A DNA stretch of 64,000 bases from JADHLJ01 sp038118725 (GCA_038118725.1 JAYOIK010000007.1:26333-90332); one strand, 5' to 3'; counted from the first letter of the stretch, positions 1 through 9,219 are shown. Made by a program: numbers and translations. Notes: a model not told the origin generated them from the letters alone.

Positions 1-741
1 GAATACACGGCGAACCTCTATAAGCGGCTGCAACGGAGCGGCCACCTGTTCCGCGATGTGCAGCGCATGGTCAATCAGGATCGCAACGTCTTTGCCGCTT
101 CAATGGTGGCGAATGGTCATGCCGACGCGATGGTCACCGGCGTTACCCGCAGTTTCGGGGTCAATCATGAGTACATAACCCGCGTGCTGGACCCGAAACC
201 CGGCCAGCGGCTGATGACCTGTAGCGTCGTGGTGACCCGTTCGACCACGTTGTTCATCGCCGACACCAATATCAACGAGCTCCCCGATCCCGAGGCCCTG
301 GCCGATATCGCCGTTCAGACCGCGGAGCGCGCGCGGGCCTTTGGACACGAGCCCCGCGTCGCCTTGCTGTCGTTCTCGAATTTCGGCTATCCGCATCGAG
401 AGCACATGCAACGAATCCGCGCGGGTGTTCAGGCCTTGGATGAGCGCAATGTCGACTTTGAGTATGACGGCGAGATGAATGTCGATGTCGCGCTGGATAT
501 GTCGCTAAGGGCGAATTATCCGTTCTGCCGGCTGTCTGGTCCTGCGAATGTGCTGATCATGCCGGCGCTGCATTCCGCGAATATCAGCTACAAACTGCTG
601 CAAGCGGTGGGCGGCGGCACGATCATCGGCCCGATGCTCATCGGGCTGGAGAAACCGGTGCAGATCGTCCAGATGAACGCCACCGTCAATGACCTCGTCG
701 AAGCCGCGGCGATCGCGGCCTATGACGCGGTTCTAGCCTGA
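1..741 (+). CDS. maeB: NADP-dependent malic enzyme, C-terminal part (5' end outside window)
   Basis: The frame is open from the first base, so only the last 246 residues are present. They match the C-terminal phosphotransacetylase-like domain of the large (about 760 residue) bacterial malic enzymes, which convert malate to pyruvate with release of CO2. Recognisable pieces are YKRLQRSGH at the very start, the MVTGVTRSF segment and the closing GGGTIIGPMLIGLEKPVQIV stretch typical of this domain. In the family this domain does not carry the malic enzyme activity and is thought to sense acetyl-CoA. A stand-alone phosphate acetyltransferase is less likely because these residues read like the malic enzyme version. 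The gene ends 13 bases before the next one. Confidence 0.9.
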   Translation, partial: EYTANLYKRLQRSGHLFRDVQRMVNQDRNVFAASMVANGHADAMVTGVTRSFGVNHEYITRVLDPKPGQRLMTCSVVVTRSTTLFIADTNINELPDPEALADIAVQTAERARAFGHEPRVALLSFSNFGYPHREHMQRIRAGVQALDERNVDFEYDGEMNVDVALDMSLRANYPFCRLSGPANVLIMPALHSANISYKLLQAVGGGTIIGPMLIGLEKPVQIVQMNATVNDLVEAAAIAAYDAVLA

Positions 742-754
742 CCAAGAGGTGAAG

Positions 755-1510
755 ATGAGAGGTACTCTCGGAAAAGCCGCGGCGATTTTCGTCGTGGCCA
801 TCGCCCTGTCTAATCCGGTAACGCCGGTAAAAGCGCAATCCAGCCTGCTGGATTCGGCAAAGGGATTACTGGGAAAGGTCGGACAAGGCGGCGCGTCCGG
901 CGGCCTGTCCAGTTCGGAAATCTCCAGCGGCCTGACCGAGGCGATTTGGGTCGGCGCCCAGCGGGTGATCGGGCAGCTCGGCACGACCGGTGGATTCGAA
1001 AACGATCCGGCGGTTCACATTCCCCTGCCCAAGACCATGCGATCCGCCCAGGCTGTCTTGGACAAGATCGGCTATGGAAGTCTCGGCCAGGAATTGGAAT
1101 CGGCGCTCAACAAGGACGCCGAAAAGGCGCTGCCGGAAGCCACCGCCGCCTTCGGTGACGCAATCAAGGCCATGACCTGGCAAGACGCGCAGGGGATCCT
1201 GAATGGCCCCGATGACGCGGCGACCAAGTATTTCCAGCGCACCACGACCCAACCCTTGAAACAGTGTTTCGCGCCGATCGTCGAGGACGCCTTGGCCGAG
1301 ACCGGAGCGGTCAAGGCTTACGACGCCTTCATGAGCCAGTACGAGAACGTACCCTTGGTCCCGGACATAAAGGGCGATCTCACGGCCCATGTGGTACAGA
1401 AGGCTCTCAACGCGCTGTTTCTGTATCTCGGCAGGGAAGAAGCCGCGATCCGCAACAACCCGGCGGCGCGGTCGACGGATCTGCTGAAGAAGGTTTTTTC
1501 AAGCCAGTAG
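755..1510 (+). CDS. DUF4197 domain-containing exported protein
   Basis: A protein of about 251 residues with an N-terminal signal peptide (charged start, hydrophobic run AAIFVVAIALSNP, then a VKAQ-S type cleavage region near residue 28). The remainder is largely helical and matches DUF4197, a family of periplasmic proteins of unknown function. Family-like segments are the LxxxxIxxGLxEA start near residue 55 and the DAxxGILNGPDDAATKYF block near residue 145. I chose the ATG at 755 rather than the GTG at 749 because an AAGAGG ribosome site at 744-749 is well spaced for 755 and overlaps 749. The gene follows the malic enzyme closely and may be read with it. Function is unknown. Confidence 0.8.
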   Translation: MRGTLGKAAAIFVVAIALSNPVTPVKAQSSLLDSAKGLLGKVGQGGASGGLSSSEISSGLTEAIWVGAQRVIGQLGTTGGFENDPAVHIPLPKTMRSAQAVLDKIGYGSLGQELESALNKDAEKALPEATAAFGDAIKAMTWQDAQGILNGPDDAATKYFQRTTTQPLKQCFAPIVEDALAETGAVKAYDAFMSQYENVPLVPDIKGDLTAHVVQKALNALFLYLGREEAAIRNNPAARSTDLLKKVFSSQ

Positions 1511-1633
1511 TCACGCCTTCCGCGATAGGGGCGGTGCGCGCGACTTTCCTTAATTCCGGATCAATCACCGGATAGAGGCTTGCCCGCCGGCACTCTAAAA
1601 AGCAGCATCTTCAGTCATGGGAGTGAGCCTGTC

Positions 1634-2719
1634 ATGTCAACGATGTTGCACCCCAACTCTTTCGCCACCGAGGATGCTCGCTGGAACGCCGTGGTCGGCA
1701 AGCAAGCCGACGCGGATGGTCGCTTCGTCTACGCGGTCGCGACCACCGGTATCTACTGCCGACCCAGTTGCTCCAGCCGCCAACCGGCCCGGCGCAATGT
1801 GCGTTTCTACGAGACTGGCGCTGAAGCCGAGAAGGCGGGATATCGCGCCTGCCGTAAATGCGGCGGCCAGCCGAAGGGAATGAACGATCCCCAACTGCTC
1901 GCGGTTCGCCGCGCGTGCCAGGAGATCGAAGCCTCCGACGAGCAGGCGCCAAGCCTGCAAACACTGGCCACCGCGACCGGCGTCAGCCCGCATCATCTCC
2001 ACCGGGTTTTCAAGAAAGCCATGGGGATCACCCCGAGGCAGTATTGGGATTCAATCCGGCTCGAGCGCTTGAAGAAGAACCTGCGTTCAGGCGAACCCGT
2101 GGCGCCGGCGCTATACGGCGCCGGGTACGGCTCATCCAGCCGGCTTTACGAGAAATCCGCCGGACAACTTGGCATGACACCCGCCAGCTATGGCCGGGGC
2201 GGCGCCGGAGCGGTGATCGCCTATGCCACTAGGGTCAGCACCATGGGATTGGTCCTGGTGGGCGCGACGGCCAAGGGCGTCTGTTTTGTCGGGCTGGGAG
2301 ACGAGGAGGACGCACTCATCGCCGATCTGGGGGCGGACTTCCCAAAGGCCGAGAGGCATAGAGATGACGAGGGCCTTGGTGACATGCTGGATACCGTGGT
2401 CGCGCATCTCGAGGGACATGAACCGAATATCCAACTGCCGCTGGATGTCCAGGCCACGGCCTTTCAACGCCAGGTTTGGCAAGCCCTTAGCGATATACCC
2501 TATGGAGAAACCCGCTCCTACGCCCAGCTCGCCGAGGCGATCGGCAAACCCGGCGCCCCCAGAGCCGTCGGGCGCGCTTGCGGCAGCAACCCCGTGGCAC
2601 TACTGGTCCCGTGCCACCGAGCCATCGGCGCGGATGGTCGGCTTACCGGTTATCGCTGGGGAGTCGAACGCAAACAGGCGCTTCTGGACCAGGAAAAGAC
2701 CCTGGCGCGAAACGGTTAA
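1634..2719 (+). CDS. ada: Bifunctional Ada: methylphosphotriester/O6-methylguanine transferase and activator
   Basis: A 361-residue full-length Ada protein. It repairs methyl damage in DNA by irreversible transfer to its own cysteines and, once methylated, activates the adaptive response. The N-terminal zinc domain shows YCRPSC and CRKC, giving Cys42, Cys46, Cys73 and Cys76; the first is the expected methylphosphotriester acceptor. An AraC-type helix-turn-helix follows (about 85-185). The C-terminal O6-methylguanine methyltransferase has the PCHR active site with Cys327 and the preceding GRACGSNP. The frame extends upstream to a TTG at 1580, but the ATG at 1634 fits the family start and has GGAG upstream. 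It stands alone on the plus strand, with the convergent yqgE downstream. Confidence 0.93.
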   Translation: MSTMLHPNSFATEDARWNAVVGKQADADGRFVYAVATTGIYCRPSCSSRQPARRNVRFYETGAEAEKAGYRACRKCGGQPKGMNDPQLLAVRRACQEIEASDEQAPSLQTLATATGVSPHHLHRVFKKAMGITPRQYWDSIRLERLKKNLRSGEPVAPALYGAGYGSSSRLYEKSAGQLGMTPASYGRGGAGAVIAYATRVSTMGLVLVGATAKGVCFVGLGDEEDALIADLGADFPKAERHRDDEGLGDMLDTVVAHLEGHEPNIQLPLDVQATAFQRQVWQALSDIPYGETRSYAQLAEAIGKPGAPRAVGRACGSNPVALLVPCHRAIGADGRLTGYRWGVERKQALLDQEKTLARNG

Positions 2720-2749
2720 ACAGAGGACGGCGACGAAGCCGGCGCTGGC

Positions 2750-3337
2750 TCAGGCCCGCCCGGCCGCCGTCGAAAGGAGCGAAGCGTCGACGCCGATCTT
2801 GGCCATGGCGCGGTCCCATTTGGTCTCGATATCCGCGTCAAACAAGAGCGCGTCGTCCGAAGCTACACTGAGCCAGGCGTTTTCCTGAATCTCCCCATCA
2901 AGCTGGCCGGGTCCCCACCCGGCATATCCGAGCGCAAGCACCAGATCCCGCGGCCCCGCCCCCCTGGCAATGTCCCGCACGATGTCCACCGTCGCGGTAA
3001 GAGCCATTGCATCGTTGATCGGCATCGACTCGTCCGCCATGTAGTCGCGAGTATGCAGCACAAATCCCCGCTCGGTCTCGACCGGTCCGCCGAAATGCAC
3101 ATTCGGCAGGACAATCGATGAAGCCGGATCGTGGTCAATACCGAGCTGTTCGAGCAAATCCGAACAAGGCAAGCCGCCGATCAGACGATTGACCACCAGG
3201 CCCACGGCCCCATCCTCGCCATGCGCGCACATATAGATCACCGCACGGGCGAAACGCGGATCGCGCATGCTCGGCATGGCCAGCAGAAGCTGGCCCGTCA
3301 GATAGACATCATCGATGCTGGCTTTATCACGCGCCAT
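2750..3337 (-). CDS. yqgE: YqgE/AlgH family protein (UPF0301)
   Basis: A 195-residue member of the YqgE/AlgH family, whose biochemical role is not settled. Family signatures are visible: LTGQLLLAMPSMRDPRFARAV near the start, the HGEDGAVGLVVNR block, FGGPVETERGFVLH, and the C-terminal GYAGWGPGQLDGEI. The frame runs on upstream to 3517, but the extra 60 residues are unlike the family and overlap the divergent dsbD start, so I use the ATG at 3337, which begins MARDKASIDD. It is convergent with ada (30 bases between the stop codons) and divergent from dsbD. Nothing in the context narrows its role. Confidence 0.9.
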   Translation of the reverse strand: MARDKASIDDVYLTGQLLLAMPSMRDPRFARAVIYMCAHGEDGAVGLVVNRLIGGLPCSDLLEQLGIDHDPASSIVLPNVHFGGPVETERGFVLHTRDYMADESMPINDAMALTATVDIVRDIARGAGPRDLVLALGYAGWGPGQLDGEIQENAWLSVASDDALLFDADIETKWDRAMAKIGVDASLLSTAAGRA

Positions 3338-3500
3338 CGTCACATTTATGCGGCCAAAAGAGTCACCGGAGCATGGTATAATCGCCTCGCACCGAGGGTA
3401 TAGGCGCTCGCAACACCGTTCAATCCCGGAAATGTGAGCGTTTTTCCCGTGAACTATCCCTATATTCCAAGGCTGAAACGAATTGAGGTATCGGCTGACC

Positions 3501-5738
3501 ATGGGAAAAACCACCATATCCGGTCAATGGGCACGGTTGCTTTTTGGCGTCACGGCGACGGTCTATATCGCCGTATTGGGCGCGGCTGACGCGGCAAGCG
3601 GCGCCTCGGATTGGGCGCGCACCCGCATGGCCGATATCCGGCTGGTCAGCGCGGCCTCGGGCACGGGTGACGCGGCGACGGTCCCGTTAGGCTTGCAATT
3701 CAAGCTCGCCGAGGGCTGGAAGATCTACTGGCGCACGCCGGGCGATGCCGGATTTCCACCGAATCTCGAAATCAAGAACGCCGAGAACCTGCGCGACTTG
3801 GAATGGAAGTGGCCGGTCCCCCACCGCTTCAGCCTCTTTGACCAGGAAAGCCACGGCTACAAGGACGAGGTGGTCTTTCCCATCGCCGCGCGGATCGCGG
3901 AGCCCGGTAAGCCGCTACAAATTGACGCGACCGTGCATGCGCTGGCCTGCAGCGACATCTGCGTTCCGTTGGACGCGGCCTTGACCTTCACCTTGCCGGC
4001 GGGACCGGCGGGACCCACCGCCTTTACCCAACTCATCAGCCGATATCGCTCACTGGTTCCGAGCCCTTTAGCGGGGGCTGGCCTTTCGGTAACCGCCGTC
4101 GAGCCGGTGGGAGAGCCCAAGCCGCACTCCATCAAGGTTTCGATCTCATCCGATTCACCCTTGGCCACGCCGGACATCTTTGTTGAAACGGAGGATCGTT
4201 ACAGATTCGGAAAGCCGGTGGTGGAATTGGCCGCCGACGCACGCGGCGCCGTGCTGACGATACCCGCTTCACTGCCGAAGAACGGGTCCTTGTCGGCGCT
4301 TCCGGTAACCCTGACCATCGTCGACGGTGACCGCTTCATTGAGGGCAAACACCGTGTCGGAGACCGCCCGGATACCCGAGCGACCGGCAACCCCGCGTTG
4401 ACCAAGGTCAGCCTCGCGACCTGGCTCACCATGCTTGGTCTCGGGCTGTTGGGCGGGTTCATATTGAATTTCATGCCCTGCGTCCTGCCGGTACTCTCCT
4501 TGAAGTTGCTCGGCGTCCTTCGCCATGGCGGTGGCGAATTGACCCATATCCGCCGCGGTTTCATCGCCTCCGCGCTTGGCATCGTGACATGTTTCATGAT
4601 CCTGGCCGTTGGGGCGATCGCCATGAAGCAGGCGGGACTGGCGATTGGCTGGGGCATTCAGTTCCAGCAACCACTGTTTTTGGCCTTCATGATCGTGCTA
4701 CTCGCCGGGTTCGCGGCAAACCTGTTCGGATGGCTGGAGATTCCGCTGCCGGGGGTCTTGGCACGGCTAGGAACCGTCGGACCAACCTCGACCGGGTTGA
4801 AACAGGACGTGGGCGGCGGACGGGATCTCTTCGGGCATTTTCTGACCGGCGGTTTCGCGGCCCTATTGGCAACTCCTTGCTCCGCGCCTTTTCTGGGCAC
4901 GGCGCTTGGATTCGCGCTGGCCCGGGGCCCTCTTGAAATAGTCTCGATCTTTCTAGCCCTGGGGACTGGTCTAGCCCTGCCCTATCTTCTCGTGGCGGCC
5001 CGGCCCTCGATGGTACGACGTCTACCCCGGCCCGGCGCCTGGATGGATAAGCTTAGGGTTATCCTCGGCCTGGCACTGGTGGTGACCGCGATCTGGCTCT
5101 TCACGGTCGTCTTGGCGCAGATTGGAATAGAGGCGGTCGCCGCGATGGCGGGGTTGCTGGTCGCGGCCGCTGGGCTGCTCGCCGCCACGCGGGCGAAACG
5201 TTCTCGTCCGGCTCTCGCGGTAGCTGGTATACTTTCGGCCATCGCGCTATTCGTCGGTGGCGGCGGTATCGGACCAGTCGCGAACAACCACGGCGATGGT
5301 GGTATCGTTCAAGCGTCGCATTCCGAGGGAGACGTGCGATGGATCGCCTTCGATGCGGCGGACCTGACCCGGCTGGTAAGCGCCGGTGAGGTAGTCTTCG
5401 TCGACGTCACCGCCGATTGGTGCCTTACCTGCAAGGTCAACAAATCCCTGGTCCTGGACAAGGGAGCGGTCGCCGCGCGGCTCGCGGGCGGCGAGATAGT
5501 CGCCATGCGCGCCGACTGGACCAAGCCCAACGCTCGGATCGCCGCCTATCTCGCGTCTTTTCAACGCTACGGCATCCCCTTCAACGCGGTCTATGGCCCG
5601 GGCCTTCCCGATGGATTGGCGCTCCCGGAATTGTTGACCAAGGAGGCGGTTCTCGCCGCCCTGGACAAAGCCCGGGGCGGCGCGACCAAGACAAAACGAA
5701 CCGCGTCCGTGATTCCCGACACGAATGCTTCGCAATAA
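3501..5738 (+). CDS. dsbD: DsbD/ScsB-type thiol:disulfide interchange protein
   Basis: A large membrane protein (745 residues from this start) that should carry reducing power from the cytoplasm to the periplasm. Domain order: signal sequence (about 1-32); periplasmic ScsB-like N-terminal domain (35-300) with the cysteine pair Cys150/Cys154 in ACSDIC; about eight membrane helices (310-600) containing the paired cysteines Cys327 (FMPCVLPV) and Cys460 (ATPCSAPF); and a periplasmic thioredoxin domain with DWCLTC (Cys641, Cys644). All three redox centres of the DsbD relay are therefore present. The frame begins at a TTG at 3483; the ATG at 3501 with GAGG about 12 bases upstream is preferred. The peroxiredoxin gene follows on the same strand after 148 bases. 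Confidence 0.9.
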   Translation: MGKTTISGQWARLLFGVTATVYIAVLGAADAASGASDWARTRMADIRLVSAASGTGDAATVPLGLQFKLAEGWKIYWRTPGDAGFPPNLEIKNAENLRDLEWKWPVPHRFSLFDQESHGYKDEVVFPIAARIAEPGKPLQIDATVHALACSDICVPLDAALTFTLPAGPAGPTAFTQLISRYRSLVPSPLAGAGLSVTAVEPVGEPKPHSIKVSISSDSPLATPDIFVETEDRYRFGKPVVELAADARGAVLTIPASLPKNGSLSALPVTLTIVDGDRFIEGKHRVGDRPDTRATGNPALTKVSLATWLTMLGLGLLGGFILNFMPCVLPVLSLKLLGVLRHGGGELTHIRRGFIASALGIVTCFMILAVGAIAMKQAGLAIGWGIQFQQPLFLAFMIVLLAGFAANLFGWLEIPLPGVLARLGTVGPTSTGLKQDVGGGRDLFGHFLTGGFAALLATPCSAPFLGTALGFALARGPLEIVSIFLALGTGLALPYLLVAARPSMVRRLPRPGAWMDKLRVILGLALVVTAIWLFTVVLAQIGIEAVAAMAGLLVAAAGLLAATRAKRSRPALAVAGILSAIALFVGGGGIGPVANNHGDGGIVQASHSEGDVRWIAFDAADLTRLVSAGEVVFVDVTADWCLTCKVNKSLVLDKGAVAARLAGGEIVAMRADWTKPNARIAAYLASFQRYGIPFNAVYGPGLPDGLALPELLTKEAVLAALDKARGGATKTKRTASVIPDTNASQ

Positions 5739-5771
5739 GACTGGATTCCCGTCGCGATACGCCTATCTTGA

Positions 5772-5792
5772 GGGCGTCGGCTAGCGACGCCC
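5772..5792 (+). terminator. Hairpin downstream of dsbD, possible terminator
   Basis: A perfect 8 bp stem (GGGCGTCG at 5772-5779 with CGACGCCC at 5785-5792) and a 5-base loop lies 33 bases after the dsbD stop. It lacks a U-tract, so it may be a pause or RNA-stability element rather than a true intrinsic terminator. Confidence 0.3.
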
Positions 5793-5886
5793 GGACGGGT
5801 TCGCGTGAAACCGCCGACGCCGTCTTCATCATCGTCCGCCACAATCGTGGCGTGGGCGCGAAATCGTCAAACCGAGGGGATATCAG

Positions 5887-6369
5887 ATGAGCATCAAAGC
5901 TGGCGACAAGGTTCCCGCCGTTACCCTGAAACACAAGACCGCCGAGGGCATCGATGATGTCTCGACCTCCGATCTTTTCGACGGCAAGAAAGTCGTCGTG
6001 TTCGCCGTTCCCGGCGCCTTCACGCCGACCTGTTCGGCCAAGCATCTACCGGGTTTCGTGAACAAGGCCGATGAGTTGAAGGCGAAAGGCGTCGACACGA
6101 TCGCCTGTGTATCCGTGAATGATGCCTTCGTCATGGATGCCTGGGGTCAGGATCAGAATGTCGGCGACAAGGTCATGATGCTCGCCGATGGTAGCGCCGA
6201 TCTCGCTAAGGCTCTCGGACAGGTGCTTGATTTGACGGATCGCGGCATGGGCGTTCGTTCGGGGCGCTACGCGATGATCGTCGACAACGGCACGGTCTCG
6301 GAGATGTTGGTCGAAGAACCGGGAGCTTTCGAGGTTTCCAGCGCGGAATACGTGCTCGGCAAACTCTAA
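5887..6369 (+). CDS. Peroxiredoxin, Prx5/type II family
   Basis: A 160-residue thiol peroxidase that reduces hydrogen peroxide or alkyl hydroperoxides. The active-site motif PGAFTPTCSAKH places the peroxidatic cysteine at residue 49, and the conserved arginine is in GVRSGRYAMIVD. Length and motifs fit the Prx5-type, glutaredoxin- or thioredoxin-dependent group, without a fused glutaredoxin domain. A GAGGGG ribosome site precedes the ATG by 7 bases. It sits downstream of dsbD on the same strand; a functional link through thiol redox is plausible but unproven. A GC-rich hairpin follows the stop. Confidence 0.92.
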   Translation: MSIKAGDKVPAVTLKHKTAEGIDDVSTSDLFDGKKVVVFAVPGAFTPTCSAKHLPGFVNKADELKAKGVDTIACVSVNDAFVMDAWGQDQNVGDKVMMLADGSADLAKALGQVLDLTDRGMGVRSGRYAMIVDNGTVSEMLVEEPGAFEVSSAEYVLGKL

Positions 6370-6391
6370 CTCTCGAGCCCACTATCAACCG

Positions 6392-6423
6392 ACGGCGGGT
6401 GCCACGGCGCCCGCCGTTTGCTG
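6392..6423 (+). terminator. Probable terminator after the peroxiredoxin gene
   Basis: ACGGCGGG at 6392-6399 pairs perfectly with CCCGCCGT at 6410-6417 around a 10-base loop. The 3' flank is TTGCTGTTT, only moderately U-rich. It lies 22 bases after the stop codon. Confidence 0.55.
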
Positions 6424-7193
6424 TTTAGGACCGCTATTCGCTTGAGAATTCCGCGCCCAAACGCGCGGCGGACCACCAGGTTGCCCCGGCGGCCCGCGCG
6501 AACACGTTATCCGGTCGGGGATGCCATGACTGCCTTTGGGCCTGTCTTGGCACGGACTCCCGCCGGTTTTCGCGACGGCACCCCTGATTACCTCGCCTTC
6601 GATGCAAGCCCGGCGCGCGATCACCATTGCCTTAAAGTCGCGCCCACCTTGGCCGAATGACGCGCTTTGCTTTCCCGGACCGAAGCCCGAAACGGCGTCC
6701 CCGAAAACGAACCCGCGGGCCGTTGCCGGGAAACTGGTGACGCATGGATCGCCGGACCGGCATAAACCCAGGCCCACCGGAGATTGAAGGCCCAAGCGTC
6801 GGACGAAGCTCACTCCCGGTCGCGCCTACGCGAGCCTCCCAGAAGGGCGGCGATCCTCGGCCACTCCGTAACGGAACGCGACCAAAAATCCAACCAAGAG
6901 CGACACAGATCCCACGTGTCAATAAAACGATGAACTCAGGCACGAACTCGGTCAATGAAAAAATGTATTAGTCTCGAAAAATAATTTCTAGTCTTAATGT
7001 TGATTTCATATTAACAAAATATCCACAGTTTATCCCCTAAAATTTACCGGCCGATTTTTGAAAATTTGAATTTTTCCGTTTATTTATCAATGGATTAGGG
7101 ATGGCACAACAGCTATCAACAAAATTAAGGACTTGTGAGGCTATGGCACTGTGGAAAACCATATGACCTGGGAAAACCGCCCGTCGACCGTCA
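6424..7193 (+). other. Long gene-free stretch, GC-rich then sharply AT-rich, with DnaA-box-like sites
   Basis: I find no credible gene here: the open frames on both strands are compositionally odd and lack recognisable domains or good ribosome sites. The first 500 bases are GC-rich. From about 6950 the sequence turns strongly AT-rich (runs such as ATTTCATATTAACAAAATA) up to about 7130. Two sites differ by one base from the DnaA box: ATATCCACA at 7019-7027 and TGTGGAAAA at 7150-7158. It borders the 3' end of recX. Confidence 0.5.
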
Positions 7194-7835
7194 TCAACCG
7201 CCGTCAAGCTCGTCCAACGCCTCAATGGACGGCGCCTCGATCACCAATCGCGCCACCTCGAACGAGAAGCCGGCGCGGGCCATGGCCGAGAGATCGCGCT
7301 TCAAGGCACCCTCTCGCTTCTCTTCCTGACGATAGGGGCCGAGTCGGCGGCGGCGGGCCAAGGCCAGGGCCGCCTTCAAGTCCACATCCCGATGCTCGGC
7401 CAGAAGGCTCTCGACGGCACGGTCCACGGTCGAGCGTTCCAACCCCTTCTCGGCCAGTTTCACGCGGATCATACGCAGCGAAAAACCGCGCCTGAAAAAG
7501 GAACGGGCGCGTCCATCGGCGTAGGCATCGTCATCAAGGATCCCGGATCGGGTCAATCTTTGAATGATCGCTTCGATCCAACCGTGCGCGCGATCCACGT
7601 CGACACCATCAGCCTCCGCATATTTGGTCACGCGCCGCCGCAAAACCCGACGCACGGAAGCCGTCGACGCCGCGAATCGACCGAGGTAATAGAGCGCCGA
7701 CTGGTACAACCTTTCCTCGGACAGGCCCTTCGAACGCCCCCGCCGATCGCCTCGATCGGCATGATCGTTTTTCCGGGGACCCGCCGCACCGGCGGTGATA
7801 CTCTCGGATATTGGGCGCGCGCCTCGTTCCACCAT
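7194..7835 (-). CDS. recX: Regulatory protein RecX
   Basis: A 213-residue RecX protein, which modulates RecA filament growth by direct binding. Evidence is the three-helix repeat layout, with the YLGRFAASTASVRRVLRRRV segment, the central DDDAYADGRARSFFRRGFS block and KLAEKGLERSTVDRAV, all family hallmarks. The first about 40 residues are charged and poorly conserved, so the true start could lie further in. recA is not in this window. The gene is isolated between two AT-rich intergenic stretches. Confidence 0.85.
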   Translation of the reverse strand: MVERGARPISESITAGAAGPRKNDHADRGDRRGRSKGLSEERLYQSALYYLGRFAASTASVRRVLRRRVTKYAEADGVDVDRAHGWIEAIIQRLTRSGILDDDAYADGRARSFFRRGFSLRMIRVKLAEKGLERSTVDRAVESLLAEHRDVDLKAALALARRRRLGPYRQEEKREGALKRDLSAMARAGFSFEVARLVIEAPSIEALDELDGG

Positions 7836-8055
7836 GGAAATTCCTTACGCCATGCGGAGCGCCAAGACCAGCCAAAGAACTGTTAATTGTGGGGATATCA
7901 TGAATTTTACAATAAATTCAAAATGATAAGAAAGGATATTTCGGTGGATAATCATGTGGATTTATTTTGAATATCGGGAATTAAAATCGCCTGCCAAGAC
8001 TCTGAAATCCCTGTAGGATCAGGACCGACTTCACATGAAGGTTTAAGAGATCAAA
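7836..8055 (+). other. AT-rich intergenic region between recX and dcd
   Basis: This divergent intergenic region must hold the promoters for recX (minus) and dcd (plus). About 7880-7990 is strongly AT-rich compared with the genes around it. Two DnaA-box-like sites lie close together in the same orientation: GGTGGATAA at 7943-7951 (one mismatch) and TGTGGATTT at 7955-7963 (two mismatches). I could not assign a convincing -35/-10 pair. Confidence 0.4.
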
Positions 8056-9210
8056 ATGGCCGTCCAAAGTCTTTTTCCGGACACCAACAAGAACGCGCTT
8101 CGCAGCACCGGGATACTGGGCAGCCAAACGATTCGGGAATGGGTCGACGCTGGTCGGATCGAAAGCGAGATCCCGGTCGAGGAACGCCAAATTCAACCCG
8201 CCAGCATCGACCTGCGGCTGGGTTCGGTCGCCTATCGCGTGCGCGCGAGCTTCCTGCCGGGCCGCGGCGCATCGGTCATGGACAAGCTCTCGCGCTTCGA
8301 GATGCACCGCATCGATCTCACGAAGGACGCGGTCCTCGAGAAAGGCTGCGTCTATATCGTTCCCTTGCAGGAGCATGTCCGATTGCCGGCGGGGGTGTCC
8401 GGCACCGCGAACCCGAAAAGCTCGACCGGTCGGCTGGATGTCTTCACGCGGTTGATCACTGATTACACGACCGAGTTTGAAACCGTCGCGCCGGGCTATC
8501 GAGGTCCGCTCTACGCTGAAATCTCTCCTAGAACCTTCAGTGTCCTGGTGCGCCAGGGCTCCTGCTTGAATCAGCTGCGTTTCCGCCGCGGCAATCCGCC
8601 ACCCGCTGATTCGGCCATGCGGCGCCTTCAGGAGACCGAGGGCCTTGTCGATACCGGTGATACGACGGCGGATATCAACAAGGGGGTCGCCATCAGCGTT
8701 GACTTGAAGGGCGATGAAACCGGGCTGCTCGGCTATCGCGCGAAGCCCCATACCGCGCTGATCGATATCGACAAACCAGGCTCATGCGATGTCCTGGACT
8801 ATTGGGAGCCGGTGTTCCGCGCGCCCGGGCGTCCGGCGGAGCTGATCCTCAATCCCGACGAATTTTATATTCTAATGTCCAAGGAGTTTGTAACCGTTCC
8901 GCTGGACCACGCGGCGGAGATGCGGGCCTACGACACTAGGGTCGGAGAATTCCGTGTCCATTACGCCGGTTTCTTCGATCCGGGATTCGGGCACGAAGCC
9001 GCCGGCGGTGTCGGAACGCGAGCGGTGCTGGAGGTGCGATCGCACGACGTGCCTTTCCTCGTCGAGGATAGCCAGACGGTCTGTCGGCTCGTTTACGAGC
9101 AAATGACGGAAATCCCAGACAAGCTTTACGGCGCCGGTGGTGTCGGCTCAAATTATCAGGGCCAGGGCCTGAAGCTTTCCAAGCACTTCAAGGCGCCCGA
9201 GAAATCCTAG
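8056..9210 (+). CDS. dcd: 2'-deoxycytidine 5'-triphosphate deaminase (long alphaproteobacterial form)
   Basis: A 384-residue protein of the long Dcd family, about twice the size of the E. coli enzyme. It should deaminate dCTP to dUTP, supplying the precursor for dTMP. The N-terminal half carries the dUTPase-like fold signatures QIQPASIDLRLG and SGTANPKSSTGRLDVFTRL. The C-terminal half repeats the fold with FVTVPLDHAAEMRAYDTRVG and ends in YQGQGLKLSKHF. The ATG at 8056 follows an AT-rich region with a weak ribosome site (AAGAGA). It is probably monocistronic, since the next gene is on the opposite strand. Confidence 0.88.
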   Translation: MAVQSLFPDTNKNALRSTGILGSQTIREWVDAGRIESEIPVEERQIQPASIDLRLGSVAYRVRASFLPGRGASVMDKLSRFEMHRIDLTKDAVLEKGCVYIVPLQEHVRLPAGVSGTANPKSSTGRLDVFTRLITDYTTEFETVAPGYRGPLYAEISPRTFSVLVRQGSCLNQLRFRRGNPPPADSAMRRLQETEGLVDTGDTTADINKGVAISVDLKGDETGLLGYRAKPHTALIDIDKPGSCDVLDYWEPVFRAPGRPAELILNPDEFYILMSKEFVTVPLDHAAEMRAYDTRVGEFRVHYAGFFDPGFGHEAAGGVGTRAVLEVRSHDVPFLVEDSQTVCRLVYEQMTEIPDKLYGAGGVGSNYQGQGLKLSKHFKAPEKS

Positions 9211-9219
9211 CCGGCAAAC

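Noticed and set aside
6385..6971. Several open frames on both strands (for example 6385-6813 minus and 6744-6971 plus) as genes
   Set aside because: They are Arg/Pro/Gly-rich shadows of GC-rich DNA, with no recognisable domain or convincing ribosome site.
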